The position numbers and the translations under genes were made by a program. The notes under the pieces are model-generated. The model was not told the DNA's origin. It saw only the letters and a program-made list of their open reading frames with translations, and searched no databases. Shown here one piece after another: positions 26,468-36,723 of a stretch of DNA of 64,000 bases. This DNA comes from VGBV01 sp963813725 (GTDB lineage: Bacteria; Actinomycetota; Thermoleophilia; Solirubrobacterales; 70-9): contig CAWFAI010000015.1 in NCBI GenBank assembly GCA_963813725.1, positions 131,722-195,721 on the forward strand, in the 5' to 3' direction. Every line of letters begins with the position of its first letter. Position 1 is the stretch's first letter.

Positions 26468-27258
26468 CCGCCTCCGCCATCTACGAGGGCACGGTCTCGC
26501 ACCGCCGCCGCGAGCCGGTCGGCCACGAGCTGCGTTACCCGCTGTTCATGCTGCTGTTGGACCTGGACGAGCTGCCCGAGGCGCTCGATCCCCTGCCGCT
26601 TTTCTCGGCGCGGCGTCCCGCCCCGATCCGGTTCCGCGCCCGCGACCATCTGGCTGCGACGGGCGACGCGCCACCGCAGACTCCCGCAGAGCTCGCCGAT
26701 CGCGCGCGGGCCCTGGCCGGCGAAGACAAGGGGGAGCGCATCTCGGGGCCCGTGCGGCTGCTTGCCACCCCCCGTTTCCTCGGCGTCGGCTTCAACCCGG
26801 TCAGCTTCCTGTTCGTCTACGACGCGGCGGGCGGACCCGCGCGCGCGGTGATCGCCGAGGTCACCAACACGCCCTGGGGGGAGCGGCACGCCTATGTCGC
26901 CCGCCGCGACTCGGGGATGGGGCCGATCAGGGCGACGCTGGCCAAACGCCTGCACGTCTCGCCCTTCAACCGGATGGACCAGACCTACGAGCTCAGCGTG
27001 AGCGAGCCCGGCGACTCGCTCGCGGTCTCGATCCGAAACGAGCAGGATGGCCGCACGGTCTTCGGCGCCTCGCTCGCCCTGCGACGTCGCGACCTCAGCC
27101 GCAGGCGGGCCGCGCGGGTCCTGACCGCTTATCCACCGGCCACGATCGCGTCCCTCGCCCGCATCTACGCCCACGGCCTTCGGCTGCGCCTCAAGGGCGC
27201 GCCGCATCACCCCAAGCCCCGCGCCACACCGGGGCCCCCGCGAGCCCGTACCGGGTAG
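26464..27258 (+). CDS. DUF1365 family protein
   Basis: 264 residues from ATG 26464 (ATGA overlap with the flavoprotein). Family motifs are HELRYPLFMLLLDLDELPE, FLGVGFNPVSFLFVYDA, EVTNTPWGERHAYV and LHVSPFNRMDQTYEL. DUF1365 proteins almost always accompany the flavin oxidase upstream; biochemical role unsettled. The last gene of the light-response operon. Confidence 0.9.
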   Translation: MTASAIYEGTVSHRRREPVGHELRYPLFMLLLDLDELPEALDPLPLFSARRPAPIRFRARDHLAATGDAPPQTPAELADRARALAGEDKGERISGPVRLLATPRFLGVGFNPVSFLFVYDAAGGPARAVIAEVTNTPWGERHAYVARRDSGMGPIRATLAKRLHVSPFNRMDQTYELSVSEPGDSLAVSIRNEQDGRTVFGASLALRRRDLSRRRAARVLTAYPPATIASLARIYAHGLRLRLKGAPHHPKPRATPGPPRARTG

Positions 27259-27372
27259 AACTCGGCGGCATCACCGCCTTGGAGCAACTCGACCGCGCCG
27301 CTTTGACGCTTCGGCGCGAGCGGGCCTGAGCGTCCCCTCCGACGACCCATTCGGCCATTACCCTGCCGGGCG

Positions 27373-28083
27373 ATGAGAATCCTGTCGCTGGTCCATCAGG
27401 ACGACGCGGGGCCCGGCGTCTTCGCCGAGGCGATCCGCGAGCGGGGCGTCCGGCTCGACAACTGGCACGTCGCCGATGAGCGGGAGCCTCCCGCCGATCC
27501 GAGGGAATACGACGCGGTGATGACGTTCGGCGGCGCCATGCACGCCGACCAGGAGGCGGACCATTCCTGGCTGCGGCTCCAGAAGCTGCTGCTCGCCGAG
27601 CTGGTCGAGCGCGGCACCCCGCTGCTCGGAGCCTGCCTCGGCGCCCAGATCCTCTGCCTCGCCATCGGCGGCCAGGTTCGCAAGATGCCCGACCCCGAGA
27701 TCGGCTGGGCCGAAATCGAGGTGACGCCCGAGGGTGCCGGCGATCCCCTGATCAAGCCGATGGCGCCCGGCTTCGCCGGCTTCAACTGGCACAGCTACGA
27801 GTGCCTCCCGCCCGCGGAAGCGGTGGTGCTGGCGAAGAGCCCGAGGTGCGTCCAGGCCTACCGCATCGGCGAGGCGGCCTGGGGCATCCAGTTCCACGCC
27901 GAAGTCAGCGCCGCGGACGCGAACCACTGGATCGACGACTGGCGCTCGGACGAGGACGCGGTCAGGGTCGGTCTCGACCACGAGGCGCTCCGAGCCGAGA
28001 CCGACAGCCGCATCGCCGCCTGGAACGAGGTCGGCCGCGCGCTCTGCGGCCGCTTCCTGGACGCGGTCGCCGTCCGCGTCTGA
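27373..28083 (+). CDS. Class I glutamine amidotransferase-like protein
   Basis: 236 residues, intact. The triad Cys lies in GACLGAQILCLAIGG and the His/Glu pair in IQFHAEVSAADANHW. GMP-synthase-like stand-alone amidotransferases (GuaA N-domain type) have this length and layout. It stands alone between the light operon and a convergent SDR gene, so no partner synthetase is indicated. It may cleave a gamma-glutamyl compound made by the neighbouring glutamine-synthetase-like enzyme; inferred. Confidence 0.8.
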   Translation: MRILSLVHQDDAGPGVFAEAIRERGVRLDNWHVADEREPPADPREYDAVMTFGGAMHADQEADHSWLRLQKLLLAELVERGTPLLGACLGAQILCLAIGGQVRKMPDPEIGWAEIEVTPEGAGDPLIKPMAPGFAGFNWHSYECLPPAEAVVLAKSPRCVQAYRIGEAAWGIQFHAEVSAADANHWIDDWRSDEDAVRVGLDHEALRAETDSRIAAWNEVGRALCGRFLDAVAVRV

Positions 28084-28103
28084 GTCGCGGTCGGGGTCGC
28101 GGG

Positions 28104-28856
28104 TTAGTCCGCCAGCTCGGGAGTCACGTAGGCGCCCGAGAGGCCGCCGTCGACCATGAACGTGGAGGCGTTCACGTAGCGCGAGTCGTCGCTTGCCAGG
28201 AACAGGGCGCCGTTTGCGATATCCGTCGCCTCGCCGAAGCCCATCGGCAGGTGGACCAACCGCCGCCCCGCCTTCTTCTTGTCCTTGGCGAACAGCTCCT
28301 GCAGCAGCGGCGTGTTGACGGGGCCCGGGCAGAGCGCGTTGACCCGCACCCCCCGGTCGGCGAACTCGACTCCCATCTCGCGCGACATCGCCAGCACAGC
28401 CCCCTTCGAGGCCGTGTAGGAGATCTGCGAGACCGCGGCGCCCATCACCGCGACGAAGGAGGCCGTGTTGATGACCGAGCCGCCGCCGGCCTCGAGCAGG
28501 TGAGGGATGCCGTGCTTGCAGCAGAGGAAGACCGACTTGGTGTTCACGTCCTGGACCCGCTGCCACGCGTCGAGCTCGGTGTCGAGCACCGAGGAGTCGT
28601 CGGTGGGGTTGATGCCGGCGTTGTTGAAGAGCACGTCGATGCGGCCCATCTCCTCGGCCGTCCTCGCGTACATCTCGCGCACGTCGTCCTCGCTGGAGAC
28701 GTCGGCCTGCAGGGCCAGCTCTCCCTCGGCCCCCTCGGCCAGGTCGACGCCGACCACCCGGGCGCCTTCGGAGGCGAACAGCCTCGCCGACTCGGCGCCG
28801 ATCCCGCTCGCCGCCCCGGTGATCACGCAGACCTTCCCATCAAGCCGTCCAGGCAT
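28104..28856 (-). CDS. Short-chain dehydrogenase/reductase
   Basis: 250 residues from ATG 28856, which has an AAGGAG ribosome site. An upstream in-frame ATG at 28889 overlaps the aldehyde dehydrogenase stop as ATGA and is also possible. Classical SDR: TGxxxGIG as TGAASGIGAESARLF, NNAG as LFNNAGINP, catalytic YxxxK as YTASKGAVLAM. It uses NAD(P)H, with an acidic residue after the second strand (GVDLAEG) that favours NAD. Last gene of the gamma-glutamyl amine operon; probably oxidises or reduces a small hydroxy or keto intermediate. Substrate not evident. Confidence 0.88.
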   Translation of the reverse strand: MPGRLDGKVCVITGAASGIGAESARLFASEGARVVGVDLAEGAEGELALQADVSSEDDVREMYARTAEEMGRIDVLFNNAGINPTDDSSVLDTELDAWQRVQDVNTKSVFLCCKHGIPHLLEAGGGSVINTASFVAVMGAAVSQISYTASKGAVLAMSREMGVEFADRGVRVNALCPGPVNTPLLQELFAKDKKKAGRRLVHLPMGFGEATDIANGALFLASDDSRYVNASTFMVDGGLSGAYVTPELAD

Positions 28857-28888
28857 CAGCTCTCCTTCCCGGCCACGGAGGTCCGTCA

Positions 28889-30255
28889 TCAGGCCTCCTC
28901 CGTCGCGTAGTAGACGTTCTTGACCTCGGTGTAGTGCTCCATCGCGTCCGGCCCCAGCTCGCGGCCGACGCCTGACTGCTTGAAGCCGCCGAACGGAGTC
29001 GAGACCCGCACCGAGCTGTTCGAGTTGATCGAGAGCACGCCGGTGTCGATCGCCCGCGCCATCCGCAGGGCCTTGGCGCCGTCCCGGGTCCAGATCGATC
29101 CCGACAGCCCGTAGGGAGTGTCGTTGGCCATCCGGATCGCGTCGGCCTCGCCCTCGAAGGGGATCACCGCAGGCGACGGGGCCGAAGATCTCCTCGCGAG
29201 CGGCGCGGTCGTCGTTCGAAACCGGCGAGAGAACCGTCGGCGGGAACCAGAACCCCGGCCCCTCCGGCGCCGAGCCCCGGATCGCAACCGGGGCGTCGTC
29301 GGGAACGAACGAGGCGACCTCCTCGCGGTGGCTCGCCGAGATCAGCGGGCCCATCACCGTCGACTCGTCGAGAGGGTCCCCCACCTTCATCCCCTCCACC
29401 TCGTCCTTGAGCGCGGCGAGGAACTCGTCGACCGCCGGGCGCTCGACCATGATCCGCGACCGCGCGCAGCAGTCCTGCCCTGAGTTGTCGAAGACCGCAT
29501 AGGGAGCCGACCGCGCCGCCTTCTCGATGTCCGCGTCGGCGAAGACGACGTTGGCCGACTTGCCGCCCAGCTCCAGGGTGACCCGCTTGATCGTGTCCGC
29601 GGCCGCGCGGGCGATGCCCGCCCCGACCTCGGTCGAGCCGGTGAAGGCGATCTTGGCGACGTCGGGGTGCTCGACCAGGCGCTGGCCGCAGACCGAGCCG
29701 GATCCGGCGACGACGTTCACGACCCCCTCGGGAAGGCCCACCTCCAGCGCGAGCTTCTCGAACTCGATCGCGGTCAGGGGGGTCAGGACCGCCGGCTTCA
29801 GCACCACCGTGTTCGCGGCCGCGAGCGCCGGCGCCAGCTTCCAGGCGGCGATCACCAGCGGGAAGTTCCAGGGCGTGATCATGCCGATCACCCCCATCGG
29901 CTCCCGGAAGGTCATGTCGACGCCGCCCGCGACCGGGATCGTCTTGCCGGTCAGCCTCTCGACGCCGCCCGCGTAGTAGCGGAAGCACTCGGCGACCATC
30001 CCGATCTCGCCCCGGGCGTTGCCGATCGGCTTGCCGGCGTTGCGGGCCTCGAGCTCGGCCAGCTCCTCGCTGCGCTCGGTGACGGCGTCCGCGATCTCGT
30101 GCAGCAGCGCCGCTCGGTCGGCTGGGGCGATGGCCACTCCACGCGGGGAAGGCCGCCTTCGCCTTGGCCACGGCCGCGTCCACGTCCTCGGCGCCCAGCT
30201 CCGGAAGCTCGGTCATCACCTCCTCGGTGGCCGGCTCGATCACGTTGATGGTCAT
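28889..30255 (-). CDS. NAD-dependent aldehyde dehydrogenase (two frame breaks)
   Basis: Start ATG 30255 (MTINVIEPATEEVM). Joined across slips near 30135 and 29170 it gives about 455 residues with all family motifs: MITPWNFPLVIAAWK, GSTEVGAGIAR, catalytic Glu in LELGGKSAN, catalytic Cys in NSGQDCCARSR and EEIFGPV. Together with the upstream PuuD-like hydrolase and glutamine-synthetase-like ligase it matches PuuC in the gamma-glutamylated amine pathway, where it would oxidise a gamma-glutamyl-aminoaldehyde. Related betaine-aldehyde or aminobutyraldehyde activity is equally possible. Confidence 0.86.
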
Positions 30256-30265
30256 GGGGCGAGCC

Positions 30266-31018
30266 TCACGATGCGACCCCCCGCACCGCCGGACGCGAAG
30301 CGGAGGAGGTGGCGGATGTGCTGGCGGCCTCCACCAGCGAGCCGATCACCGCGCTCTTGGTGTCCTCCTCGGGATGCCAGAGCACGCCCAGCGCGAACTC
30401 GTCGCGCTCGGGCAGCTCGACGGCCTCGACGAGTTCGTCGGGCTCGGACCAGCCGGTGGCTCGCAGCCCCTCCCCCAGGCGGTCGAGCCCCTGGTGGTGG
30501 TGGGACCTGACGCTGAGGTGCTCGGCGCCGGTGGCCCGCGCGGCCAGGGAGCCCGGCTCCAGGCGCACGTCGTGGTCGCTGAAGGCGCCCCATGTATGCA
30601 GGTGAAGGGGCTCGTCCAGGTGCTGGACCAGGGTGCCGCCGAGCGCCACGTTCAGCGCCTGCATGCCCCGGCAGATGCCGAGCACCGGCATCCCGCGCTC
30701 GACCGCCGCGCGGGCCATCGCCACTTCGAAGGCGTCTCGCTCGGGCCACGTGCCCGTCGTCTCGGGGTGGGACTCGGCCCCGTAGGCGCCCGGGTCGATG
30801 TCCGAGCCGCCCGCCAGCAAGAGGGCGTCGACCTTGGAGAGCAGCGGCTCGGGATCCGCTACCGCGGCCTCGTCCGGCGCCAACAGCAGGGCCAGGGCTC
30901 CGGCGCGCTGCACCGCAGCGGCGTAGGAGCGCGGGGCCATCGTCACGGCGACCTCTCGCCAGACGGTCCAGCTGGCCAGCTCGATGGCGGTGCAGATGCC
31001 TACCGCCGGCCCGCTCAC
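30266..31018 (-). CDS. Gamma-glutamyl-gamma-aminobutyrate hydrolase family (PuuD-like)
   Basis: 250 residues from GTG 31018, overlapping the ligase stop as GTGA. Peptidase C26 motifs are LLLAGGSDIDPGAYG, nucleophile in MPVLGICRGMQALNVALGG, and the His/Glu pair in ALGVLWHPEED. Members cleave gamma-glutamyl amides. Its place between a glutamine-synthetase-like ligase and an aldehyde dehydrogenase reproduces part of the Puu route (PuuA, PuuD, PuuC). The matching flavin oxidase PuuB is not in the operon. Confidence 0.88.
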   Translation of the reverse strand: MSGPAVGICTAIELASWTVWREVAVTMAPRSYAAAVQRAGALALLLAPDEAAVADPEPLLSKVDALLLAGGSDIDPGAYGAESHPETTGTWPERDAFEVAMARAAVERGMPVLGICRGMQALNVALGGTLVQHLDEPLHLHTWGAFSDHDVRLEPGSLAARATGAEHLSVRSHHHQGLDRLGEGLRATGWSEPDELVEAVELPERDEFALGVLWHPEEDTKSAVIGSLVEAASTSATSSASRPAVRGVAS

Positions 31019-32345
31019 AGCCTCTCGAAGCTCCTGAACTTGTCCCAGTCGGTGACGGCTGATTCGGCGGAGTCGATCTCGACCTGCGCGCGGTTCAGGT
31101 AGTGATCGACGACCTCCTGGCCGAACGCGCCCTTGGCGATCTCGGACTCCGCGAACAGGTCGCGGGCCGTCGTAGATGTTGGTCGGGACGTGCGGCTTGT
31201 CCGCCTCATAGGCGTTGCCCTCCAGCGGCGGCTCCAGCTCCAGCTCCTGCTCGATCCCGTGCAGTCCGGAGGCGATCATCGCGCTCAGCGCCAGGTAGGG
31301 GTTGACGTCCGCTCCGGGCAGCCGGTTCTCGACGCGCAGCCCCGGGCCGTGGCCGACGACCCGCAGCGAGCACGTGCGGTTGTCCTTGCCCCAGGCGACC
31401 GCGGTCGGTGCGAACGAGCCCTTGGCGAACCGCTTGTAGGAGTTGACGTTCGGGGCGTAGAAGAGGCTGAGCTCGCTCAGCGCCGCCAGCTGGCCGGCGA
31501 TGAAGTGGTCGAACAGCGCCTGGTCCTCCGCGAAGGCGTTGCCTCCCTTCTCGTGCGCGAGCGAGCAGTGGATGTGGCAGCTGTTGCCCTCGGCCTCGTT
31601 GTACTTGGCCATGAAGGTGATCGCCATCTCCTCCTGCGCGGCGATCTCCTTGGCGCCGGTCTTGTAGACGACGTGGTCGTCGGCGGCTTCGAGCGCCTCG
31701 CCATAGTGGAAGTTGACCTCGTGCTGGCCGAGGTTGCACTCGCCCTTGGAGTTCTCGACCATCATCCCGGCACGCGCCCATCTCGTTGCGGATGCGCCGG
31801 ATCAGCGGCTCCACCCTGGCGCCGCCCATCAGGGAATAGTCGATGTTGTAGAGGTTGGCCGGCTCCAGGTCGCGGTACCCCTGCTTCCAGGCCTGCTCGT
31901 AGGTGTCGCGGAAGACGATGAACTCGAGCTCGGTGCCGGCGTAGGCCATCAGCCCGCGCTCGGACAGCCGCGCGAGCTGGCGGCGGAGGATCTGGCGGGG
32001 CGAGGCGACCACGTCCGAGCCGTCCTCCCACTGGACGTCGGCCAGCAGCAGCACGCTGCCCTCGTGCCACGGGATCGGGCGCAGCGTGTCGAGGTCGGGC
32101 TTCATCACGAAGTCCCCGTAGCCGCGCGACCACGACGCCATCTCGTAGCCGCCGACCGTGTCCATGTCGACGTCCACGGCCAGCAGGTAGTTGCAGCCCT
32201 CGGCGCCGTGCTCGAGGATGTCGTCCAGGAAGAACTGCGCGGTGAGCCGCTTGCCCTGCAGGCGGCCCTCCATGTCCGCGATCGCGAGCATCACGGTGTC
32301 GACCGTTCCCTCTTCGACAGCCTTCTTCAGCTCATCGAGCTTCAT
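31015..32345 (-). CDS. Glutamine-synthetase-family gamma-glutamylamine ligase, PuuA/GlnA3-like (two frame breaks)
   Basis: Start ATG 32345 after a GGAGAGGAG site. Read across slips near 31770 and 31170 it gives about 443 residues. GS motifs are GTELEFIVFRDTYEQ (metal ligands), KGECNLGQHEVNFHYG, GNSCHIHCSLAHEKGGNAF and NSYKRFAKGSFAPTAVAWG. It lacks the adenylylation region of true GlnA, and FVMKPDLDTLRPIPWHEG fits the GlnA3/GlnA4/PuuA branch that joins glutamate to polyamines or ethanolamine. First gene of the operon with PuuD-like hydrolase, aldehyde dehydrogenase and SDR. The amine substrate cannot be told from sequence. Confidence 0.84.
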
Positions 32346-32414
32346 GGCTACACGCTCCTCTCCTCCAGGTCCGAGTGCGACGACGGCGCGCCGCTCTGCC
32401 TGCGTGGACGGCGG

Positions 32415-32444
32415 ACTCTATTCAGGCCGCTCCACGAACGTCAA
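32415..32444 (-). promoter_or_regulatory. Promoter of gamma-glutamyl amine operon
   Basis: On the minus strand TTGACG (32444-32439), an 18-base spacer and TAGAGT (32420-32415) precede the ligase start at 32345. The same TTGAC-18-TAGAGT pairing is seen at the carH gene. Confidence 0.5.
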
Positions 32445-32469
32445 GCGGCGGGGAATAACCTGGCCCGCC

Positions 32470-33937
32470 GTGGGTGACAGCGCCACACAGAGCCCGGAGC
32501 GGCAGCGGAAGCCGCCCTCGGGCGCGCTCCGCAGCGGACCGCTGGCGTCGGGGCCCTTCGACGTCGCCGTGGTCGGCGCCGGGGTGGTCGGCTCCGCGAT
32601 CGCCCGCGAGCTCACCCTGCGCGGCGCCACCTGCGTCCTGGTCGAGGCGGGGAACGACGTCGGCGCCGGCACCAGCAAGGCCAACACCGCGATCCTCCAT
32701 ACCGGCTTCGACACCAAGCCGGGCAGCCTGGAATCGAAGCTGGTGGCCCGCGGCTACGAGCTGCTGAGCGAGTACGCCGGGCGGGTCGGGATCCCGGCCT
32801 CGGCGATCGGGGCGCTGCTGGTCGCCTGGACGACCGAGCAGGGCGAGGCGCTGCCCGAGATCGCCGCGAACGCCAGGAGCAACGGGGTCCAGGTCCGGCG
32901 AGTGGGCGTGGATGAGCTCTATCGCCGAGAGCCCTCGCTGGGTCCCGGCGCGCCACGGCGGCTTGGAGGTCCCGGCCGAGGGCATCCTCTGCCCGTTCAC
33001 GGCGACCCTCGCCCTCGCCACCGAGGCGGTGCTCGGGGGCTGCGCCCTGGCGCTGCGGGCCGAGGTGGCCGGGGTCAGCGTCGCGACCGGAGCCGACGGG
33101 TCGCGGCTTCACCGGCTGCGAACCGCGAGAGGCGACTTGATGGCGCGGTTCATCGTCAACGCCGCCGGGCTGCGCAGCGACGAGGTGAACGCGATGCTGG
33201 GCCACGGCGAGTTCCAAGTCCGCCCGCGCCGCGGCGAGCTGATCGTCTACGACAAGCTCGCGAGCGGGCTGCTGCGCCACGTGCTGCTTCCGGTTCCGAC
33301 CGCGAAGACGAAGGGGGTGCTGGTCAGCCCCACCGCCTACGGCAACGTGCTGCTGGGGCCGACGGCCGACGACGTCCCCAGCAAGACCGACCGCGCGACC
33401 ACCGCCGACGGACTCGCCTCGCTGCTGGCGCAGGGCGAGCGCATCCTCCCCGGGCTCGGCGACTACGAGGTGACCGCGACCTACGTCGGCCTTCGCGCCG
33501 CGACCGAGGACCCCGACTATCAGCTCCGCTTCCATCCCGAGCAGCGCTACGTCTGCGCCGGCGGCATCCGCTCGACCGGCGTCACCGCCGCGATGGGGAT
33601 CGCAGAGCACGTGCGGGAGGGCCTCGCCGACGCGGGCCTGGAACTGGCCAAGCGCCCGCGGCGAATCGATCTGCGGATGCCCAACATCGGCGAGCTCGAC
33701 CGGCGCCCGTACCAGCGCGCCGACCTGATCGCCGCCGACCCCGCGATGGGGCGCATCGCCTGCTTCTGCGAGCGGGCCACCCACGGCGAGATCGCGGCCG
33801 CGCTGGCGAGCCCGATCCCGCCGGCCGACCTCGACGGCCTGCGGCGGCGCACCCGGGTGCTGATGGGCCGCTGCCAGGGGTTCTTCTGTGCGGCCGAGGT
33901 CGGGGCCGCACTGGAGGGCGACGTAGGCGATGGCTGA
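32470..33937 (+). CDS. GlpA-like FAD dehydrogenase with BFD-type Fe-S domain (one frame break)
   Basis: Start taken at GTG 32470. One slip near 32955 joins the FAD domain (VAVVGAGVVGSAIARELTLRG, AGTSKANTAILHTGFD) to the rest (GLEVPAEGILCPFTATLAL, RYVCAGGIRSTGVTAAMG). The C-terminal BFD-like domain keeps four Cys (ACFCERATHGEI ... GRCQGFFC) for a [2Fe-2S] cluster. This is the GlpA/L-2-hydroxyglutarate-oxidase family layout. Its stop overlaps the next FAD/NAD gene by 8 bases and that gene is coupled to an FGGY kinase, as in bacterial glycerol-3-phosphate modules, so a glycerol-3-phosphate dehydrogenase subunit is the best guess. Confidence 0.8.
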
Positions 33938-35180
33938 GGAGGTCGTGATCGTCGGCGGCGGGCCCCTCCGGGCTGGCGGCGGCGATCGAGCTGAAGCGCC
34001 TGGGAATCGAATCGGTGACGGTGATCGAGCGCGAGCGCGAGGCCGGCGGCATCCCTCGCCACAGCGACCACACCGGGTTCGGGGCGCGGGACCTGCGCCG
34101 GGTGATGTCGGGCCCGCGCTACGCGCGGCGCTACCGCGAGCTGGCCGAGGACGCGGACGTGGAGGTGATGCGGAGACGATGGTCACCGACTGGCAGGGCA
34201 AGGCCACGCTCTGGCTCACCGGGCCGTCCGGGCGCCGCCGAATCCGGCCGGCCGCGGTCCTGCTGGCGACCGGCTGCCGCGAGCGGCCGCGCTCGGCGCG
34301 GCTTGTCCCGGGCATGCGCGGGCCCGGGGTGATGACCACCAGCACCTTGCAGCAGCTCGTCTATCTGCGTGAAAGGCGGGATCGTCGGCGAGCGCGCGGT
34401 GATCGTCGGGGCTGAGCACGTCAGCTTCTCCGCCGTCGCCACCCTCGCCCACGGCGGCGCCTCGACCGAGGCACTGGTGACGGAGCTGCCGCGCCACCAG
34501 TCGCTGGGGCTCTTCCGGGCGGGCGCTCGGGTTCGCTTTCGCGCCCCCGTGCTGACCCGCAGCCGGGTGACGCGCGATCAACGGCGCCGAGGGCCGCGTC
34601 GAGGAGGTGGAGGTGACCGAGCTGGACTCGGGGCGGGTGCGAGCGGATCGCCTGCGACCTCGTCGTCTTCACCGCCGACTGGGTCCCCGACCACGAGCTG
34701 GCCGCGATGGCCGGGATCGAGCTCGACCGCGGCACCCTCGGGCCCAGGGTGGACGGGGCGATGCGGACCCCCCTTGCCGGCGTCTTCGCCACCGGCAACC
34801 TGGTCCACCCCGCCGAGACAGCCGACTCCTGCGCCCTCGGGGGGCGCTACGCCGCCGCCGCCATCGTCCGCGCACCTCGCGGGCGGCAACGGCTGGCCGG
34901 GCGAGCACGTCAGGGTGCTGGCGGGCGAGGGGCTGCGCTGGGTCGTCCCCGGCCTGATCGCCCCGGGCGAACGGCCAGGCGCCGCGCGACCGCTTCCTGC
35001 TGCGATCCGCCGAGATTCTTGCGACGGCCGCGGATCGAGGTCGTCCAGGGCGAGCGCTCGCTATGGCGCGGCCGGCTGCCGCGCCTGATCCCGGGGCGCT
35101 CGGCCCACATCCCGTCGGGCTGGGCCGCACAGGTGGACCCCACGGCGGGCCCCGTGACGGTTAGTGTGCGCGGATCGTGA
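33930..35180 (+). CDS. FAD/NAD(P)-binding oxidoreductase subunit (many frame breaks)
   Basis: From ATG 33930 the protein starts VVIVGGGP and then changes frame at least six times (near 33970, 34175, 34370, 34580, 34640, 34880 and 34970). The joined reading has AAIELKRLGIESVTVIERE, GGIPRHSDHTGFG, a second nucleotide-binding motif GERAVIVGAEHVSFSAVATL, and the C-terminal FAD contact GVFATGNLVHPAETADS. About 415 residues, of the pyridine-nucleotide-disulfide/opine-oxidase-A type that pairs with GlpA-like proteins. Coupled by GTGA to the FGGY kinase. The break density is the worst in the window; decay cannot be fully excluded, but the motifs are well kept. Confidence 0.7.
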
Positions 35181-36644
35181 GCGGGAAGCTCCTGCTGGGA
35201 ATCGACGAGGGGACGACCGGCGTCAAGGCGGCGCTGTTCGACGAGAAGCTGCAGCCGGTCGCCGAGGCCCGCCGCGACAAGGTCAACCGCCACCCCGAGG
35301 AGGGCTGGGTCGAGCAGGACGGCGAGGAGGTGCTCGAGGCCGTCACCTCGGCGATCGCCGAGCTGCTCAAGGACCCGCCCGGCGAGGTCGTCGCCTGCGG
35401 GCTCGACCACCAGGGCGAGTCGATCCTGGCCTGGGAGGCGGACAGCGGCAAACCGCTCTCGCCCATCGTGGTCTGGCAGGACAAGCGCTCGCAGGAGATC
35501 CTCGACACCCTCACCGACAAGGAGGAGGAGGTTCAGAAGCTCAGCGGGCTGCCCTTCGACCCCTACTTCTCCGCGGCCAAGATGGCCTGGCTGCTGCGGA
35601 ACGACGACGGCGTCAAGAAGGCTCTGGACGCGGGCAACCTGCGAATGGGCACGGTGGACTCGTTCCTCTGCGACCGGCTGGGCGCCGGCTTCGCCACCGA
35701 TGTCTCGACGGGGTCGCGCACCCAGCTTCAGCGAATCGACAAGCCAGGCTTCGATTCCCGGCTTTGTGAGATCTTCGGCGTCCCCGTCGACGTCCTGCCT
35801 GAGATCCGAGACACCGCCGGCGATCTCGGCACCCTGAAGCACGAGAGCTGGCCGGTCGAGCTGCCGCTGTGCGGGCAAGCGCCGGACCAGCAGGCTGCGC
35901 TCGCCGGGCGCCGCCTGCGTCGTGCCCGGCCGCGTCAAGGCGACCTACGGCACCGGCGTCTTCGTGCTCGCCCACGTCGGCGAGGGCGTGCCGAAGCCGG
36001 CGGGGGGGCTGCTGCCGACGGTCGCCTGGAGCATCGACGGCAAGATCGAGTACGCGCTCGACGGCGGCGTCTTCGCCGCCGGCGCCATGCTCGAGTGGCT
36101 CTGCAACGAGCTGGGCGTGGCCGAGGACCCGCCGGCCCTCGGCAAGCTCGCCCGCGATGCCGAGAGCTCGGCGGGGGCTCGGGTCCTCCCCGGCCTCGCC
36201 GGCATCGGCGCCCCCTGGTGGCGACCCAACGCCCGCGCGGTCCTCGCCGGAATCTACGGCGGCACCACCGGCGCCAACGTCGCCCGCGCGGCGCTCGAGG
36301 GCATCGCCTGGCGCGTCGCGGACATCGTCAGCGTCATCCGCGAGAGCGTCGACGTCGACGTCCTGCGCGTCGACGGCGGCGTCACCAACGAGCCGCTGAT
36401 GCTGCAGCTCCAGGCCGACGCGATCGGCGCGCCGGTCGAGGCCGCGGGCGCCGACGCCACCGTGCTCGGCTCAGCGGCCCTCGCCGCCGTCGGCTCGGGC
36501 ATGGTCTCGTCGCTTGCCGAGCTGCCCGAGATGCTTCCGGCCGACCGCAAGGTCGAGCCCGAGCGCGACGAGAAGTGGCGCAAGGCCGAGCACGAGGCCT
36601 GGCAGGCCTTCGTCGAGGGCACCAAGGCCCTCGACCCAAGCTGA
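35177..36644 (+). CDS. FGGY-family carbohydrate kinase, glycerol-kinase-like (one frame break)
   Basis: Start GTG 35177 (GTGA overlap). N-terminal phosphate motif LLLGIDEGTTGVKAALFDE, IVVWQDKRS (the WQD of glycerol kinases), and C-terminal IGAPWWRPNARAVLAGIYGG and VDGGVTNEPLMLQLQADAIG are FGGY landmarks. A slip near 35915 must be bridged before KATYGTGVFVLAHVG. About 488 residues, the normal length. With the two dehydrogenase subunits upstream it completes a glycerol to dihydroxyacetone phosphate module; glycerol as substrate is inferred from context and the WQD motif. Confidence 0.82.
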
Positions 36645-36673
36645 ACGGGCCGCCGAAGGTCCCGAGCGCAACA

Positions 36674-36697
36674 GGGGCGCGCCCGCGGGCGCGCCCC
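36674..36697. terminator. Hairpin terminator after kinase
   Basis: An 11-bp stem GGGGCGCGCCC / GGGCGCGCCCC with a 2-nt loop, 30 bases past the kinase stop and between convergent genes; likely bidirectional. Confidence 0.65.
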
Positions 36698-36723
36698 GGT
36701 CAATCAATTGGTCCCGTGACTCG

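Noticed and set aside
32612..34345. A 577-residue minus-strand open frame
   Set aside because: Antisense to the GlpA-like gene and the start of the FAD/NAD gene, without domain motifs; open only because of GC bias.
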